Below the pieces are notes generated by a model that made no database searches, was not told where the DNA came from, and saw nothing but the letters and a program-made list of their open reading frames with translations. From assembly GCF_900128445.1 (NCBI RefSeq), contig NZ_LT671417.1:1040769-1104768 (forward strand): a DNA stretch of 64,000 bases, in the 5' to 3' direction. Source of the DNA: Thermophilibacter provencensis. GTDB taxonomy: Bacteria; Actinomycetota; Coriobacteriia; Coriobacteriales; Atopobiaceae. Below are positions 1-7,950 of this stretch, piece by piece. How positions within the stretch are numbered: position 1 is the first letter of the stretch; every line of letters begins with the position of its first letter. The translations under genes and the position numbers were made by a program.

Positions 1-200
1 CAATCCACAAAGGAGAAGAAAGGGCGCGGGGCTTTTTGTGAGACTCCTCCCCCCCCTCGAGTTCAGCCTGTTTTTTTTTTTTAAAGGTAAAAAAGAAGGG
101 GGGGGGGGGGGGGAAAAGGTGGGTTTTGGGACGAGAGGGGGGGGGGGGGGGGGGGAGGCAGGAGAGGGGGGGGCCGGGGGGGGGGCCCGGGGGGGCCCGC
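1..200. other. Low-complexity poly-G/poly-T stretch, probable artefact
   Basis: The stretch has a T run near 71-82 and G runs of about 16 to 19 bases near 98-113 and 137-155, followed by further G/C blocks. Nothing like it occurs elsewhere in the window. Long G runs at a sequence end are typical of two-colour sequencing dark cycles or a badly assembled contig end. No gene is supported here; the open frame across it encodes only glycine-rich low-complexity sequence. Confidence 0.75.
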
Positions 201-202
201 CT

Positions 203-233
203 CTGTTAATTGGGGACTGTCCCCAATTAACAG
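203..233. repeat. Dispersed palindrome, class A (GGGGACTGTCCCC core)
   Basis: A perfect inverted repeat with 15-base arms around one central base. The core GGGGACTGTCCCC recurs at 25217-25298 and 45764-45825. The stop codon of the leftward gene (227-229) lies inside the right arm, so the hairpin begins in the last codons. It could act as a terminator or be a REP-like element. Confidence 0.85.
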
Positions 234-1027
234 GTCAGGGTGCCCATGACGATGAGCTGGGTAAGGGCGGGGAACTCCGCTGGGTCATCGGCCTTCACCA
301 TGTCGGAGAGACGGATCCACTCGATGTCGCGACCATCCTCGCCAAGTGAGAAGCGCTGCGGCACGCCGGTCTTCTCCAGCTGCACGGTGAGCTCGAGGCC
401 GTCCGAGCAGGTGAGCCTGGCCTGCCGCCACCAGGTGTCGTGCGGGAAGTCCGCGCGCAGGACGAGCACGGCCTCCTCGGCGTGGACCGGACGGCCAAAG
501 TCCACCTGGAGCCAGGCGTCGTCGCGGCCGTTGATGCCCCAGGACTCGTAGGGCCAGCGTCCGTGGTGGATGCTCTGCCAGGTGCCGTCAATCGCGTTGC
601 GCGCGATGAAGCGCGGATTGGTGGCGCCGGAGTTGGTGGTTGCGTGCGGGTAGACGCCCTCGGCGCCCTCGAGGTCATGCGCGTTGAGGGCGAGGTTGCG
701 CCAGCTCTTGCGCTCGCGGGGGTCGAGCACGCGGGCATAGCCCCAGTGGGTGTCGCCGAGGAAGGCGTGGCTGGGGTACGAGTCGCGGGCGGGCCCAAAG
801 GGGACCGGGAACTCGAGGTGCCCTTCGGTCAGATAGACGACGCTTGGGGGCAGGGACTCGTCGAGCATGACCTCGAGCTCGACGTTCTTCTCGTCCGAGG
901 TGAGGACGAGGACGTCACCGGGCTGGTACTCGGCATAGCGGGTGTCGAGCTGCGCGAGGTCGGTGTCGGTCGAGGTCCCGCGCACGGCGCCGTCGGCACC
1001 GACGAGACTAAGGGTGAGCTGGGGCAT
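227..1027 (-). CDS. Cytosolic protein with discoidin-like carbohydrate-binding domain
   Basis: A 266-residue protein with no signal peptide or membrane segment. The first ~100 residues are not recognised. Residues from about 113 read like an F5/8 type C (discoidin) galactose-binding fold: NLALNA, then ATTNSGATNPRF, AIDG and WLQVDFG are characteristic strand motifs. The gene follows the kduD-type dehydrogenase after an 84-base gap that contains a hairpin, so it is probably cotranscribed with it. A sugar-binding fold inside the cell is unusual; it may bind an uronic-acid oligosaccharide or act as an enzyme accessory. Domain assignment is by motif only; function is unknown. Confidence 0.7.
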   Translation of the reverse strand: MPQLTLSLVGADGAVRGTSTDTDLAQLDTRYAEYQPGDVLVLTSDEKNVELEVMLDESLPPSVVYLTEGHLEFPVPFGPARDSYPSHAFLGDTHWGYARVLDPRERKSWRNLALNAHDLEGAEGVYPHATTNSGATNPRFIARNAIDGTWQSIHHGRWPYESWGINGRDDAWLQVDFGRPVHAEEAVLVLRADFPHDTWWRQARLTCSDGLELTVQLEKTGVPQRFSLGEDGRDIEWIRLSDMVKADDPAEFPALTQLIVMGTLTC

Positions 1028-1051
1028 TGCGACTCCTTCCTTAAATCGGGA

Positions 1052-1086
1052 AGCGCCGCAGGACGCGTTTGCGATCCTGCGGCGCT
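1052..1086 (-). terminator. Intra-operon hairpin between kduD and the discoidin-like gene
   Basis: A 12-base perfect inverted repeat (1052-1063 with 1075-1086) and an 11-base loop. It lies between the stop of the upstream gene and the start of the downstream one. There is only a weak T-rich stretch after it on the minus strand, so it may be a partial terminator or an mRNA-stabilising stem. Confidence 0.5.
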
Positions 1087-1111
1087 GGGAGATGACATCG
1101 GCTCAAAGCCC

Positions 1112-1945
1112 TTACTGGGGCTGCTTGCCGATGTAGGCGAGGATGCCGCCGTCGACGTAGATGACCTGGCCGTTGACGAAGCTGGAGGCGTCGGAGGCGA
1201 GGAAGACGGCGGTGCCCATGAGGTCGATCGGGGTGCCCCAGCGGGCGGCGGGAGTCTTGGCAACGATGAACTGGTCGAACGGGTGACGAGAGCCGTCGGG
1301 CTGGATCTCGCGCAGGGGCGCGGTCTGCGGCGTGGCGATGTAGCCCGGCCCGATGCCGTTGCACTGGATGTTGTGCTCGCCGAACTCGGAGCAGATGTTG
1401 CGGGTGAGCATCTTGAGGCCACCCTTGGCGGCGGCGTAGCCCGCGACGGTCTCACGGCCGAGCTCGCTCATCATGGAGCAGATGTTGATGATCTTGCCGT
1501 GGCCCTTCTCGATCATGCCGGGCAGCACGGCCTTGGAGACGATGAAGGGTGCGTTGAGGTCGACGTCCACGACCTGGCGGAAGTCCTCGGCGCTCATCTC
1601 GAGCATGGGGATGCGCTTGATGATGCCGGCGTTGTTGACGAGGATGTCCGGCGTGGTGCCGAAGTCGGCCTTGATGTCGGCGACGAGCTTCTCGACCTGC
1701 TCGACGTTGGTGACGTCGGCAACGTAGCCCTTGGCCTCGATCCCCTCGGCGGCATAGGCCTTCTCGCCCATCTCGGCCTTCTCGGCGTTGATGTCGTTGA
1801 AGGCGATCTTGGCGCCGGCCTTGGCGAGCGCGGTGGCGATGGCGAAGCCGATGCCGTAGGAGGCGCCGGTGACCAGGGCGACCTTGCCATCAAGACGGAA
1901 GCTGTCCATGCTGAACGTGCTGGGATCTGCATACTGCTCTGCCAT
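1112..1945 (-). CDS. kduD: KduD-type short-chain dehydrogenase (2-dehydro-3-deoxy-D-gluconate 5-dehydrogenase family)
   Basis: A 277-residue classical SDR. TGASYGIG (about 26-33) is the Rossmann nucleotide site, NNAG is at about 104-107, and the catalytic Tyr170 and Lys174 are in GYAAAKGG. The start was set at MAEQYADPS because a strong ribosome site (GGAGGACAC) precedes it; the open frame extends upstream without one. In the family KduD interconverts 5-keto-4-deoxyuronate-derived sugars in pectin and glycosaminoglycan breakdown. The rest of that pathway (kduI, kdgK, kdgA, unsaturated glucuronyl hydrolase) is not in the window, so the exact substrate is not shown. A LacI-type operator lies in its promoter. 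Confidence 0.88.
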   Translation of the reverse strand: MAEQYADPSTFSMDSFRLDGKVALVTGASYGIGFAIATALAKAGAKIAFNDINAEKAEMGEKAYAAEGIEAKGYVADVTNVEQVEKLVADIKADFGTTPDILVNNAGIIKRIPMLEMSAEDFRQVVDVDLNAPFIVSKAVLPGMIEKGHGKIINICSMMSELGRETVAGYAAAKGGLKMLTRNICSEFGEHNIQCNGIGPGYIATPQTAPLREIQPDGSRHPFDQFIVAKTPAARWGTPIDLMGTAVFLASDASSFVNGQVIYVDGGILAYIGKQPQ

Positions 1946-1994
1946 GTGTCCTCCTTGTCGGATGGCCTTCTGTTGATTCTCAGTTAAGGACAGT

Positions 1995-2004
1995 AAACCG
2001 GTTT
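1995..2004. promoter_or_regulatory. LacI-type operator, proximal to kduD
   Basis: AAACCGGTTT is a perfect 10-base palindrome with a central CG step, the usual form of LacI/GalR-family operators. It lies in the divergent promoter region between kduD and the DUF362 gene. No LacI-family gene is in the window, so the regulator is elsewhere. Confidence 0.6.
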
Positions 2005-2105
2005 TGTCAACAGTAAAGGAAAAGTAGCTCCCGTGAGCGGTTGAGTTCAAATAATCTCTACAGTTCCCCTGCATTTTTCAAGATAATTGGGTGTGGTCAG
2101 TAAGT

Positions 2106-2115
2106 AAACCGATTT
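2106..2115. promoter_or_regulatory. Second LacI-type operator in the kduD/DUF362 divergent region
   Basis: AAACCGATTT differs by one base from the palindrome 111 bases away. Two near-identical sites in one divergent intergenic region suggest common control of both transcription units, possibly with looping. Confidence 0.5.
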
Positions 2116-2220
2116 TCTATGGTTACCCAGGCGGCGCCGAGCCTCCCAGCGAATCACAAGTTACGCAACGTTTCCAAATCATATAATGAGAGACAAGGAG
2201 TGCTCAAAGAAGGAGGCATC

Positions 2221-3222
2221 ATGTCCGAGAAGAACCCGCGGCCCGGCACCGGCGGCGAGCGCCGCGTCCCCTATGGGGACCGCACCGGGAACGAGTCGAT
2301 CGTCTACTTCACGCGCGACCTCTCTGCGTCCGGGCTGAGGCGTGCCTACGAGCAGGTGAGCGCGCACATTGGCGGCAGGGTGGCCGTGAAGCTGCACACC
2401 GGGGAGCAGCACGGCCCCAACATCATCCCGCGCCCGTGGGTGGCCGAGCTGCTCGAGAGCGACCTCCCGGACGCCACTATCGTGGAGACCAACAGCTACT
2501 ATGCCGGAGACCGCGACTCCACCGAGAAGCATCGCAGGACGCTCGAGGTCAACGGCTGGACGTTCGCACCGGTTGACATCATGGACGAGGAGGGTGCCGC
2601 TCTCTTCCCCGTGGAGGGCGGGAAGTGGTTCGACGAGGTGCACATGGGGTCACACCTCGCCGACTACGATTCCCTGCTCGTGCTCACGCACTTCAAGGGA
2701 CACACCAAGGGCGGCTTTGGCGGCTCGGCAAAGAACATCGGCATCGGCTGCGCCGACGGCAAGATCGGCAAGCGGGAGATTCACACCACACCCGGCTCGG
2801 ACGACATGTGGGACATCTCGAACGAGGAGTTCATGGAGCGCATGACGGAGTCCGCCAAGGCGGTCTGCGACCACTTCGGCGACAAGATCGCCTTCGTCAA
2901 CGTGATGCGCAACATGTCCGTCTCCTGCGACTGCGAGGGCACGGCGGCCGAGCCCGTCGTGACCCCCAACGTGGGCATACTGGCCTCCACGGACATCCTG
3001 GCGATTGACCAGGCGTGCGTCGACCTCGTCTATGCGATGGGGGAGGAGGACCGCCACGCCCTGGTGGAGCGCATGGAGACCCGTCATGGGCTGCGCCAGC
3101 TCTCCTATATGAAGGAGCTTGGGATGGGCAACTGGCGCTACGTTCTTGTGGACCTCGACAACGGCGGGGCGCGCATCCTGCCCGAGGACGCCGTGGCGCA
3201 CGTGACGCCGTTCGAGGGGTAG
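2221..3222 (+). CDS. DUF362 family protein
   Basis: A 333-residue protein starting at an ATG seven bases after AAGGAGG; the open frame continues upstream but has no such site. The DUF362 hallmarks are present: HTGEQHGPNIIPRPWV near the N-terminus, THFKGHTKGGFGGSAKNIGIGCA in the middle, and a late aspartate-rich segment around DILAIDQACVDLVY. Many DUF362 proteins carry a ferredoxin 4Fe-4S insert; this one has only an isolated CDC and no CxxCxxC cluster motif. It is divergent from kduD and shares its operator region, so it may belong to the same catabolic response. Biochemical role unknown. Confidence 0.8.
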   Translation: MSEKNPRPGTGGERRVPYGDRTGNESIVYFTRDLSASGLRRAYEQVSAHIGGRVAVKLHTGEQHGPNIIPRPWVAELLESDLPDATIVETNSYYAGDRDSTEKHRRTLEVNGWTFAPVDIMDEEGAALFPVEGGKWFDEVHMGSHLADYDSLLVLTHFKGHTKGGFGGSAKNIGIGCADGKIGKREIHTTPGSDDMWDISNEEFMERMTESAKAVCDHFGDKIAFVNVMRNMSVSCDCEGTAAEPVVTPNVGILASTDILAIDQACVDLVYAMGEEDRHALVERMETRHGLRQLSYMKELGMGNWRYVLVDLDNGGARILPEDAVAHVTPFEG

Positions 3223-3241
3223 GACGCCGAGGCCCTTTCGT

Positions 3242-3285
3242 GCCGGGCCCCCGCCGTGCCTGTCTGGGCGCGGCCGGGGCCCGGC
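3242..3285 (+). terminator. Probable terminator after the DUF362 gene
   Basis: Ten-base perfect inverted repeat GCCGGGCCCC / GGGGCCCGGC with a 24-base loop, followed by TTGTCGTTGG. It lies between two convergent genes and has no strong T-run, so it is only moderately supported. Confidence 0.45.
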
Positions 3286-3351
3286 TTGTCGTTGGCAGAG
3301 ATGCCGCTCGTCGGGGTGCCCGTCCGTTGCGTCCGACCGCCAGTTCCGGCC

Positions 3352-5943
3352 TTACTCGTCGTCCACGAAGCCCACTCGGTAAGCGGAAAAGACCGCGGCG
3401 CCCTCGTCCTGCGTGGCGTCGAGGTCCACGTCTCCCCAGATGCCGAAGTCACGCTCGTCGTCAGAGTCGCGGATTATCTGACGCACGTGCCAGACGTGCG
3501 CAGACCTCTCGTCCTTCTCGTCAACAAGGAAGTACGCGGAGCTGCGGGCGTCGGCGTCCAGCAGGATCTCCTCGTGCTCCTCGAAGAAGCGGTCAAGCGC
3601 GCGCTGCCACACGGGCGCGCGCCAGCCCCACTCGGCGTCGAGCTTGCCGAGCTCGTCCACCGCCTCGTGCGCCGCCAGCCGCACGCGTGCGAAGAGCGCG
3701 TTGCGCACGAGCAGCATGAGGCCGCGCCGGTCGCGCACGACCTCGTCCGCCGCGGGCGGTGCGGCGTCGAGTCCCTCCGACGACCCCTCTCCGGCGGCTG
3801 CCCACTCGTCCACGAGGGAGGAGTCAACCGTGCGCACCACAAGGCCGAGCCACGCGATGATGTCACGCAGGCGCTCGTCGCGCTTCTCGATCGGCACCGT
3901 GCGGTCGAGCGCACGGAACGCCTCGGAGAGATAGCGCAGCAAGAGTCCCTCGGAGCGCGCGACGTTGTAGCGACCCACGTATTCCTTGAAGTCGCTCGCG
4001 GTCTCTACCATGTCGCGCAGGACGGACTTGGGGGAGAGCGCAAAGTCGCGCGCCCACGGCACCTGCTCGCAGTACTGCTCGAAGGCGGGCTCCAGCACCT
4101 CCTCGAGCGGCTTTGGGTAGGTGACCTCCTGAAGTCGCTCCATGCGCTCGTCGTAGTCTATGCCCTCGGCCTTCATCTCGCTCATCGCGCGGTCGCGCGC
4201 AACGCGCTGCTGCGCGCGAAGGATCTGCCACGGGTCCTCAAGCGTGGCCTCGGCCATTGAGATGACGTCGAGCGCGTAGGTCTCAGACTCCGGATCAAGA
4301 AGCTCGAGCGCCGCCAGCAGAAATGGCGACAAGGGCTGGTCAAGCGCAAAGTCGTCCGGCAGGTCAACGGTCGTGGACCACGACGCGCTCCCGTCGGGCA
4401 GCTCCTCGCGCGTGACCACTCCGGCGTCCTGCAGCGTGGCGAAGATCTCGTCTGCGCGTGTGGCGAGCGCGGCCTTCTCCGCCTCGGGCTGCGCCGACTC
4501 CTCCACAAGGCGGTGCACGCGCGCCCAGGCGTCCCCGCCCTGCTCGACCTCGGCGAGCACCATCGAGTGCGTGACCTTCATGCGAGGGCGCAGCGGCTCT
4601 GGCACGGCGGCGATCAGGCGCTCGAAGGTCTGCTTGTTCCAGCCCACGAACCCCTCGGGCGGCTTCTTGGTCTTGATCTTGCGCGCCTTCTTGGGGTCGC
4701 CCCCGGCCTTGCGCAGGGCCCGCGCGTTCTCTATGTCGTACTCGGTGGCCTCGGCGATGACGTGGCCCTCGGTGTCAAAGCCGGCACGTCCCGCACGGCC
4801 CACAATCTGGTGGAACTCGCGCGCGTTGAGGTGGCGCATGCGTCGGCCGTCAAACTTGGAGAGGGCGGTGAGCACCACGGTGTGGATGGGCACGTTGATG
4901 CCCACGCCGAGCGTGTCCGTTCCGCAGATGACCGGCAGCAGGCCCTGCTGAGCGAGCCTCTCCACGAGCAGGCGATAGCGCGGCAGCATGCCCGCATGGT
5001 GCACGCCCACGCCACAGCCCAGCAGGCGCTGGAGCGTCTTGCCGAAGGTCGTGGTGAAGCGCGTGCCCTTGATGGCCTGCTTCACGGCGTCGCGCTGCTC
5101 CTTGGTGGAGACTCCGTAGCTCGCCAGGCTCTGCGCGCTCGCAAGGGCGGCGTCCTGCGAGAAGTGCACGATGTAGAGCGGCGCCTCGCCGGCGCGCAGC
5201 GCCAGCTCGACGGTCCCCTCGAGCGCCGTGTCCACGAACTCGTAGGAGAGCGGCACGGGGCGCGGCGCGTCGGCAATCGTGTCAACGGTGCGGCCGCCGG
5301 TGTGCTCAGAGAGCGCGCCGGCAATGGCGGTGGTGTCGCCCAGCGTGGCGCTCATGAGCAGGAACTGCGCGTGGGGAAGCGTGAGCAGCGGCACCTGCCA
5401 TGCCCAGCCGCGGTCGGGGTCCGCGTAGAAGTGGAACTCGTCCATGGCCACGCAGCCCACGTCGCACGCATCTCCTTCGCGAAGCGCTTGGTTGGCCAGG
5501 ATCTCCGCGGTGCAGCAGATGATGGGCGCGCCCGCGTTAATTGACGCGTCGCCGGTGATCATGCCCACGTTCTCGCGACCGAAGAGCTCGACGAGGTCAA
5601 AGAACTTCTCGCTCACCAGCGCCTTGATGGGGGCGGTGTAGTAGGCGCGCCGATCCGTGCACACGCTCATGAAGCACATCCCCAGCGCGACCATTGACTT
5701 GCCCGAGCCCGTGGGTGTGCCCAGAATCAGGTGGTCTCCCGCCGCAAGCGACAGCAGGGCCTCCTCCTGGTGGGGCCAGAGCTCGATCCCGCGCGACCCC
5801 ACCCAGCCCAGGAAGAGGTCGAGCGCCTCCTCGGCGGGGATGTTGGGGTAGGTCTCCTCGTCCGGCCACGGTATGAGGCGTCCCAGCGAACCTGCGGCGT
5901 TGGGCCCCTCGTCGACGGACTCGGTTGTGGGGAATGCGGGCAT
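3352..5943 (-). CDS. DEAD/DEAH-box helicase with DUF3516 C-terminal region
   Basis: An 863-residue superfamily 2 helicase. GTPTGSGKS (75-83) is Walker A, DEFHF is the DExH box, MSATLGD is motif III, and QIVGRAGRAGFDTEG is motif VI. The C-terminal half has no enzymatic motif that I can see and matches the layout of DUF3516 helicases of actinobacteria, related to Ski2/Mtr4-like enzymes. The start MPAFPTTES was chosen because of AAGGAGG directly upstream; the frame extends 44 codons further with no ribosome site. The role is probably RNA or DNA unwinding; the precise substrate is not shown. It is a single-gene unit. Confidence 0.9.
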   Translation of the reverse strand: MPAFPTTESVDEGPNAAGSLGRLIPWPDEETYPNIPAEEALDLFLGWVGSRGIELWPHQEEALLSLAAGDHLILGTPTGSGKSMVALGMCFMSVCTDRRAYYTAPIKALVSEKFFDLVELFGRENVGMITGDASINAGAPIICCTAEILANQALREGDACDVGCVAMDEFHFYADPDRGWAWQVPLLTLPHAQFLLMSATLGDTTAIAGALSEHTGGRTVDTIADAPRPVPLSYEFVDTALEGTVELALRAGEAPLYIVHFSQDAALASAQSLASYGVSTKEQRDAVKQAIKGTRFTTTFGKTLQRLLGCGVGVHHAGMLPRYRLLVERLAQQGLLPVICGTDTLGVGINVPIHTVVLTALSKFDGRRMRHLNAREFHQIVGRAGRAGFDTEGHVIAEATEYDIENARALRKAGGDPKKARKIKTKKPPEGFVGWNKQTFERLIAAVPEPLRPRMKVTHSMVLAEVEQGGDAWARVHRLVEESAQPEAEKAALATRADEIFATLQDAGVVTREELPDGSASWSTTVDLPDDFALDQPLSPFLLAALELLDPESETYALDVISMAEATLEDPWQILRAQQRVARDRAMSEMKAEGIDYDERMERLQEVTYPKPLEEVLEPAFEQYCEQVPWARDFALSPKSVLRDMVETASDFKEYVGRYNVARSEGLLLRYLSEAFRALDRTVPIEKRDERLRDIIAWLGLVVRTVDSSLVDEWAAAGEGSSEGLDAAPPAADEVVRDRRGLMLLVRNALFARVRLAAHEAVDELGKLDAEWGWRAPVWQRALDRFFEEHEEILLDADARSSAYFLVDEKDERSAHVWHVRQIIRDSDDERDFGIWGDVDLDATQDEGAAVFSAYRVGFVDDE

Positions 5944-6087
5944 GCGGCCTCCTTGATAGACGGACCACCATTCTAGCGTGCGGCGAAGGTTGCCTTCTCG
6001 GCTTGTTCGTCCATTCAAGACCGGTGAAAGGTGGGTATTCCGCGCCAAGCGGTTGGCATTTGTCATAAATCCCATTTGTATTTACAA

Positions 6088-6110
6088 TGTCATGTGACGT
6101 TATATCATCA
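6088..6110. promoter_or_regulatory. Candidate GntR operator upstream of the first PTS operon
   Basis: ATGTGACGTTATAT at 6092-6105 is a pseudo-palindrome. A closely related 12-mer, ATATGACGACAT, lies at 12912-12923 in front of the gntR gene that closes the operon. The shared form is ATRTGACGWYAT. This points to one regulator for both, but the motif rests on two sites only. Confidence 0.5.
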
Positions 6111-6140
6111 CACATAATCAATTCAGGCGAGGAGGTAGAA

Positions 6141-6545
6141 ATGGCGAGAATCGTACTTGCGTCTCACGGCCGTCTGGCGGACGGCATGAGGAACACTCTG
6201 AGCTTCATCCTCGGCGATCTTCCCAACGTATCGACAATCTGTGCCTATGTTGACCAGGACGTTTCGCTGCGCAGCCAGATTGACCAAACATTTGCCAAGT
6301 TCTCCCCGGAGGACGTAGTCGTTGTGGTGACGGACATCTTCGGCGGGAGCGTGAACAACGAGTTCATGGGGCTGCTCGGAGAGAAGGACTTCATTCTCGT
6401 GGCAGGAATGAACATGCCGATGCTCGTCGAGTTGGTCTCCGAGGACGCTCCCACCGTCGAAGGGATTCAAAGAGTTGTCGATCGGGGGAAGCAGTCGATC
6501 CTCGTCTGCAACGGGTTGGTCTCCGGCGAGGCCGAGGAGTTCTAG
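6141..6545 (+). CDS. PTS mannose-family EIIA
   Basis: A 134-residue single-domain EIIA of the mannose/fructose/sorbose family. His9 in MARIVLASHG is the phosphorylation site, and VTDIFGGSVNNEF is the family's second conserved segment (usually DLxGGSPxN). GAGGAGGT precedes the start. It receives phosphate from HPr and passes it to the EIIB encoded at 7425-7898. It is the first gene of an eight-gene rightward operon. Confidence 0.92.
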   Translation: MARIVLASHGRLADGMRNTLSFILGDLPNVSTICAYVDQDVSLRSQIDQTFAKFSPEDVVVVVTDIFGGSVNNEFMGLLGEKDFILVAGMNMPMLVELVSEDAPTVEGIQRVVDRGKQSILVCNGLVSGEAEEF

Positions 6546-6548
6546 GTC

Positions 6549-7421
6549 ATGGACGTCCAGTCTCTCTATCCCATGAACATCTGCTATCGCTACTTCGACC
6601 TCGAGGGGTTCTTTGCCAGCTGCGCGCGTCTTGGTCTGCACTCGGCCGAGTTGTGGCTCTGTCCGCAGCACATTCTGGTCAACGGTCAGTTCTCCGAGGG
6701 CCCTGAGCGCCTTCTTCGCCTCATGGACGCCTACGGCGTGCACCTCGAGTGCCTCTGCGGGGAGCAGAACAACCCAAAGCCCAACAACATGGCCGCCCGC
6801 GGAGAGCTTCTTGTGAGCAATACGTTGTCCTACTTCGAGAAGGTCATAGACCTCGCGCAGGAGACCGGTTGTCCGAAGGTACTCGTCACCCCGGGGTGGA
6901 ACTACTATGACGAGCCTGTCGAGCACGCGCGCGAGCGGAGCGTCATCATGCTGCGCCGGCTTGCCGACTATGCCGCCGAGCGAGGAATTGACCTCGTGCT
7001 TGAGAGCATTTGGACTAAGTCGTCCGAGATCGGCCCCGACATCTCCTCACTCGCGCTGATCAAGGAATGGGTCAATCGGGACAACCTCCTCGTGACCATT
7101 GACTTTGGCGCCATGTCGGCGGCGGGCGAGACGGTGGACGACTGGTTCGAGGCCTTTGGCGACGACGTGGCCCACTGCCACTTCGTCGACGGCACCCCGA
7201 CCGGCCACATGCCTTGGGGTCACGGGGAGCTCGACATGCTCGAAAGCCTGCGCGCCTTTGAGCGGCACGGGTATCGCGGCGGATTCTCGCTCGAGTACGT
7301 CCATCCCATGAGCTTTCGCGACCCCGAGTCCTACGTCCGGGAGACCAGGGAGCTCTATGAGGGCTGCCTTGCCCAGCTAGCACACGAGATAAACAGCCAG
7401 CCAGAGAAGGAAGAGAGGTAG
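6549..7421 (+). CDS. Sugar phosphate isomerase/epimerase, xylose isomerase-like TIM barrel
   Basis: A 290-residue protein of the AP-endonuclease-2/xylose-isomerase-like superfamily. Metal-binding residues are seen at LVLESIWTK (Glu), LLVTIDFGAM (Asp), VAHCHFVDG (His) and GGFSLEYVHP (Glu), in the usual barrel order. It begins three bases after the EIIA stop, between EIIA and EIIB, so it is built into the transport operon. Its likely role is isomerising or epimerising the imported sugar phosphate to a ketose that the downstream aldolases can cleave. The substrate cannot be read from the sequence. Confidence 0.82.
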   Translation: MDVQSLYPMNICYRYFDLEGFFASCARLGLHSAELWLCPQHILVNGQFSEGPERLLRLMDAYGVHLECLCGEQNNPKPNNMAARGELLVSNTLSYFEKVIDLAQETGCPKVLVTPGWNYYDEPVEHARERSVIMLRRLADYAAERGIDLVLESIWTKSSEIGPDISSLALIKEWVNRDNLLVTIDFGAMSAAGETVDDWFEAFGDDVAHCHFVDGTPTGHMPWGHGELDMLESLRAFERHGYRGGFSLEYVHPMSFRDPESYVRETRELYEGCLAQLAHEINSQPEKEER

Positions 7422-7424
7422 CAC

Positions 7425-7898
7425 ATGATTAAGCTTTGTCGCGTTGACCATCGGCTCCTGCACGGCCAGGTCGCGTTCTCCTGGTGCCACGCGCTGGGGG
7501 CGGACGCCATTCTCGTCGCCTCGGACGCGGCGGCGAGCGACCCCATTCGCATGAAGACCATGCGCTTGGCCAAGCCGGTGGGCATGAAGCTCGTGATCAA
7601 GAGTATCGACGATTCCGTTGCAGCCATAAAAAGCGGCGTGACCGACAAGTACAAGCTCCTTGTCGTGACCGGGAGCGTGGCGGATGGCGCCCGCCTCGTC
7701 GAGGAGTGTGGCATCCCCTCGCTCAACCTCGGCGGCACCGAGAAGACGGAGCAGACCACCAAGAGCCTGGGAATCGCCGTTCACGTCACCGACCAGGAAC
7801 GCGAGATTCTGCGAGGACTTGTCGAAAAGGGCGTCGAGGTCGAGGTCAGACAGGTGGCAAAGGACAAGAAGGCGGTGCTGTCCGCGGCCGATCTCTAG
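7425..7898 (+). CDS. PTS mannose-family EIIB
   Basis: A 157-residue EIIB. VDHRLLHGQV holds the phosphorylated His13, the standard D-x-R-L-x-H-G-Q motif with His in place of one flanking residue. It lies three bases after the isomerase gene. It transfers phosphate from EIIA to the sugar as it passes through EIIC/EIID. Confidence 0.93.
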   Translation: MIKLCRVDHRLLHGQVAFSWCHALGADAILVASDAAASDPIRMKTMRLAKPVGMKLVIKSIDDSVAAIKSGVTDKYKLLVVTGSVADGARLVEECGIPSLNLGGTEKTEQTTKSLGIAVHVTDQEREILRGLVEKGVEVEVRQVAKDKKAVLSAADL

Positions 7899-7950
7899 TC
7901 GCGGGCCAAGAGGATTCTCCGTACGACAAACCAAGCAAGGAGGGAAACAC

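Noticed and set aside
38-349. Open frame with glycine-rich N-terminus over the poly-G stretch
   Set aside because: It is low-complexity sequence from a probable artefact, has no ribosome site, and overlaps the real leftward gene.
440-1987. Long plus-strand frame opposite kduD and the discoidin-like gene
   Set aside because: Shadow of the leftward genes in GC-rich DNA; its translation has no recognisable domain and no ribosome site.
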